DNA from: Moringa oleifera
Taxonomy: Eukaryota > Streptophyta > Magnoliopsida > Brassicales > Moringaceae
Reading direction: 5' to 3'
DNA: 64,000 nt
Assembly (NCBI GenBank): GCA_021397835.1
Contig: JAJFZO010000583.1
Coordinates: 155,001 to 219,000, forward strand
Program-made: the position numbers and the translations under genes
Shown: positions 59,141-64,000 of the stretch, one piece after another
How the letters are laid out: every line of letters begins with the position of its first letter
How positions within the stretch are numbered: position 1 is the first letter of the stretch
Notes under the pieces: generated by a model
Database searches by the model: none
What the model saw: the letters and a program-made list of their open reading frames with translations, nothing else
Told to the model about the DNA's origin: nothing

Positions 59141-60442
59141 ACGAAATTCGCTAAATTGTGGGCAACGAAATGAGAAAAATCGTGGGATAATGAGCTGGGA
59201 TGTGGCTACACAAGCTCGACGGTGTGGGCGACGAACCTAACGATGATGCATGCTACAAAAGGGCCAAATCGCTAGGGGGATTTCGAGTATGCGGAGTGCT
59301 GTATCGTAGACCCTCGAGGCGGCAAACATGGGGTTGAATCCAGACGCTCAGGCTTGCCTAGGCAGACTCGTTGCGCAGCGCTATCGACGACACGATCATC
59401 GACCGTCAGCATTGAGCGAGCCACACGGCCAGCCTGGGCAAGGTGTGACACCCCTGCTGCCAAGGCCTCATCGGTGGGAAAAACGTTGGCAACAAAATGA
59501 GAGAAATTTTGGGATAATAAGCTGGGATATGGCTAGACAAACTCGACGGTGTGGGCGGCGAAGCTAACGATGATGCATGCTACGCGAGGGCCAAATCGTT
59601 GGTGGGATTTCGAGCATGCGGAGTGCTTCGTCGCAGGCCCTCGAGGCACCAAACGTGGGGCTGGATCCCGACGCCCAGGCTTGCCTAGGAGGACTCGTTG
59701 CACAGCGCGATCGACGACACGATCATCGGCCGTTAGCAACGAGCGAGCCACACGGCCAGCCTGGGCACCCCTGCTGCCAAGGTCTCATCTGTGGGAAAAA
59801 CGTGGGCAATGAAGCGAGAATAATCATGGGATAATAAGCTGGGATGTGGCTAGACAAGCTCGATGGTGCGGGCGACGAAGCTAACGATGATGCATGCTAC
59901 GTGAGGGCCAAATCGTTGGGGGGATTTCGATCATGCGGAGTGCTTCGTCGCAGACCCTCAAGGCAGCGGACGCGAGGTTGGATCTCGACGCTTATTCTTG
60001 CCTAGAAGCGAACTTGTTGCGCAGTGCGATCGAGGACACGATCGTCGGCCGTTAGCAACGAGCGAGCCACAGGGCCAGCCTGGGCACCCCTGCTGCCAAG
60101 GCCTCATCGGTGGGAAAAACGTGGGCAACGAAGTGAGAATAATCATGGGATAATGAGCTGGGATATGGCTGGACAAGCTCTTAGTGTGGGCGGCAAAGCT
60201 AACGATGATGCATGTTACGTGAGGGCCAAATCGTTGGGGGGGATTACGAGCCTGCGGAGTGCTTCATCCCAGGCCCTCGAGGCGACGAACGCGAGGTTGG
60301 ATCTTGACGCTCATTCTTGCCTAGAAGCGAACTTGTTGCGCAGCGCGATCGACGACACGATTGTCAGCCGTTAGCGACGAGCGAGCCACACGGCCAGCCT
60401 GAGCACGTTGTGACACCCCTGTTGCCAAGGCCTCATCGGCGG
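59141..60442 (+). repeat. 317/327-bp array E in the 5' ETS (about 4 monomers)
   Basis: Monomers start near 59206 (327 bp), 59533, 59850 and 60167, in the same subtype order as array C. The last two carry the ETS-side variant GCCTAGAAGCGAACTTG. The array ends after CACGTTGTGACACCCCTG in the unique ETS. Confidence 0.88.
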
Positions 60443-60578
60443 CCCCTTGCCATTGAAGAATCGTCCCTTGCTATTGAAACAATTTTGCGCTTAACGGCTT
60501 GGGTGCGGCGGCACACGATGACCTGCATGATCGATAGGCCTTTCGCTCAGCTTAGTTGGCGCGGCGTCTCGAAGATGC
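60443..60578 (+). other. unique 3' end of the 5' ETS, copy 2
   Basis: Colinear with 50174-50310 apart from a single-base indel, with the same CCCTTGCYATTGAA duplication. It abuts the 18S start. Confidence 0.7.
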
Positions 60579-62358
<1,780 letters not shown>

Positions 62359-62590
62359 TCGAAAACTCGCTCAGCGAAACGACCTGCGAACACGTTGTAA
62401 ACACACTGGTGGGGCGGAGGGCTTTTGAGCCCCTCGTCCCACCTCGCGGGGCAAGGGTGTGCGGGCTCCGCGCAACAACAAAACTCACAGCGCCGGATGC
62501 GCCAAGGAACTCGAATGAAAAAGCATGCCCTAGTCGCCCCGATCTTGGTGCACGGCTAGCGGTCGTGTCGTCCCGCGTAACGTTGTCTAA
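62359..62590 (+). other. ITS1, copy 2
   Basis: A 232-bp spacer with the ITS1 core GCGCCGGATGCGCCAAGGAA. It is more CG-rich than copy 1 at matching sites (CTCGCTCAGCGAAACGACC against CTCACTCAGCAAAACGACC). Copy 1 has therefore lost more CpG/CHG cytosines, or copy 2 decayed more recently. Confidence 0.9.
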
Positions 62591-62615
62591 AATGACTCTC
62601 GACAACGGATATCTT

Positions 62616-62659
<44 letters not shown>

Positions 62660-62744
62660 ATGAATTGTTGAATCCCGTGAACCATCGAGTCTTTGAACGT
62701 AAGTTGCGCCCGAAGCCATCAGGCCGAGGGCACGTCTGCCTAGG
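62591..62744 (+). rRNA. 5.8S rRNA copy 2, 3' end cut, probable pseudogene
   Basis: Starts AATGACTCTCGACAACGG. Motif 1 (CGATGAAGAACGTAGC) is intact. Motif 2 (GAATTGTTGAATCC) and motif 3 (TTTGAACGTAAG) are altered. After CACGTCTGCCTAGG it runs into the 182-bp repeat (CGCCCATCGCGAGCCAG), so the last few nucleotides of 5.8S, all of ITS2 and 26S are missing. The AGGCG word is close to both sequences at the junction. Confidence 0.92.
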
Positions 62745-64000
62745 CGCCCATCGCGAGCCAGCCCCCTCATCCCTATCTCTCGATCTAATGCCCAGCGAGC
62801 GAGCCACGGGAGCCATGTTGCACGGACCCAAGGCACGGGCGGGATGCCCAGGCAGCCCCCAGCAGCCATGGCATGGGTGAAGTGCCTAACGTGCGGTAGC
62901 GGTGGGCGCGCCAGCTAGGCCACAAGCGCTCATCGCGAGCCAGCCCCCTCGTCCCTGTCCATCGACTAATTGCCCAGCGAGCGAGCCAGGGGAGCCGCGT
63001 CACATGGACTTTGGGCACGGGAGGCATGCCCTGGCAGCCCCCAGCAGGCACAGCATGGGCCAAGTGCCAAGCGTGCGGTTGCGGTGGGCGCGCCAGCCAG
63101 ACCACAGGCGCCCGTCGCGAGCCAGCCCCCTCGTCCATGTCCCTCGACTTTGTGCCCAGTGAGGGAGCCAGGGGAGCTGCATCGCATGGACAGGCACGGC
63201 ATGGGCAAAGTGCCCAGCATGCGGCAGAGGAGGACACACCAGACAGGCCACAGGTGCCCATTGCGAGCCAGCCCCCTGGTCCCTGTCCCTCGACAAAGTT
63301 CCCAGCGAGCGAGCCAGGGGAGCCGCATTGCATGGACCCTGGGCACGGGAGGGATGCCCAGGAGGCCCCCAGATGGTACGGCATTGGCCAAGTGCCCAAC
63401 GTGCGGCAGCGGTGGGCGCGCCAGCCAGGCCACAGGCGCCCATCGCCAGCCAGCCCCCTCGTCCCTATCCCTCGACTTAGTGCCCAGTGAGCGAGCCAGG
63501 GGAGCCGCGTCGAACAGACCCTGGGCATGGGAGGCATGCCAAGGTAGCCCCCAGCTGGCATGGCATGGGCCAAGTGCCAAGCGTGCGGCAGAGGAGGGCG
63601 CGCCAGCCAGGCCACAGGCGCCCATTGCGACCCAGCCCCCTCGTCCCTGTCCCTTGACTAAGTGCCCAGCGAGCAAGCCAGGGGAGCCGCGTCGCATGGG
63701 CATTGGGCACGGGAGGCATGCCCCAGCAGCCCCCAGCAGGCACGGCATGGGCCAAGTGCCCAGCGTGCGGCTGCAGTGGGCGCGCCAGCCAGTCCACAGG
63801 CGCCCGTCGCGAGCCAGCCCCCTCGTCCCTGTCCCCCGACAAAGTGCCCAGCGAGCTAGCCAATGGAGCCGTGTTGCACGGACCCTGGGCATGGGAGGCA
63901 TGCCTCAGCAGTCTCCAGCAGGCATGGCATGGGTTGCTCTCCCAGCGTGCGGCAGCGGTGGGCGCGCCAGCCAGGCCGCAGGCGCCCATCGCGAGCCAGC
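62742..64000 (+). repeat. 182-bp GC-rich IGS repeat, array E (about 7 monomers, open at window end)
   Basis: The array begins in mid-monomer at the 5.8S junction and continues to the end of the window. The CAAGTGCC word at 63389, 63571 and 63753 gives an exact 182-bp period. GGCGCGCC occurs in most monomers. One monomer near 63190 is shortened (GCATGGACAGGCACGGCATG). Confidence 0.93.

Overview
The window is nuclear plant DNA from a 45S ribosomal DNA region. All rRNA genes lie on the + strand. The full-length 18S (1809 nt), the plant-type ITS1 core (GATGCGCCAAGGAA), the 26S start and the 26S 3' end are all of flowering-plant type. I cannot name the species or family. I see no protein-coding gene, transposable element, tRNA or 5S gene. 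The short open frames are by-products of tandem repeats and of rRNA.

The parts of a normal unit can be pieced together in this order: 26S 3' end; a short spacer (~210 bp); a 182-bp GC-rich tandem array; a ~260-bp GC-rich flank; an AT-rich element (~340 bp); a candidate RNA polymerase I start (CTCTTTAGGGGGG); a ~250-bp leader; a 317/327-bp tandem array; ~137 bp of unique 5' ETS; 18S; ITS1; 5.8S; ITS2; 26S. In the two places where the ETS side is joined to an 18S gene, the candidate start lies about 1.69 kb upstream of 18S and the 317-bp array has only about four monomers.

None of the units is intact. 1-39199: end of a 182-bp array, AT element, candidate start, then a 317/327-bp array expanded to about 38 kb (roughly 119 monomers) that ends in a 26S 3' pseudogene instead of 18S. 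39200-44989: an IGS-only unit with several deletions and a second, shorter 26S 3' fragment. 44990-53668: the most complete unit, running to 18S, ITS1, 5.8S, ITS2 and the first ~938 nt of 26S, then cut. 53669-55803: a fragment of spacer, a short 317-bp array and a third 26S 3' fragment. 55804-62744: another IGS, 18S (with a 29-bp deletion), ITS1 and 5.8S, cut directly into a 182-bp array that runs off the window.

Both 18S and both 5.8S copies carry changes at normally invariant positions, mostly C-to-T and G-to-A. Some are shared, so the copies descend from an already decayed ancestor. The region therefore looks like a silenced, rearranged edge of a nucleolus organiser or a dispersed rDNA-derived satellite block, not a working NOR.

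The main structure beyond the gene list is the higher-order organisation of the 38-kb array. It has a 6-monomer repeat of 1898 bp (about 2.5-10 kb) and a 5-monomer repeat of 1614 bp (about 15.3-35.7 kb), with skipped, doubled and chimeric monomers that record unequal exchange. Two stretches of clustered single-base indels (about 6990-7165 and 23610-24065) may be assembly errors.
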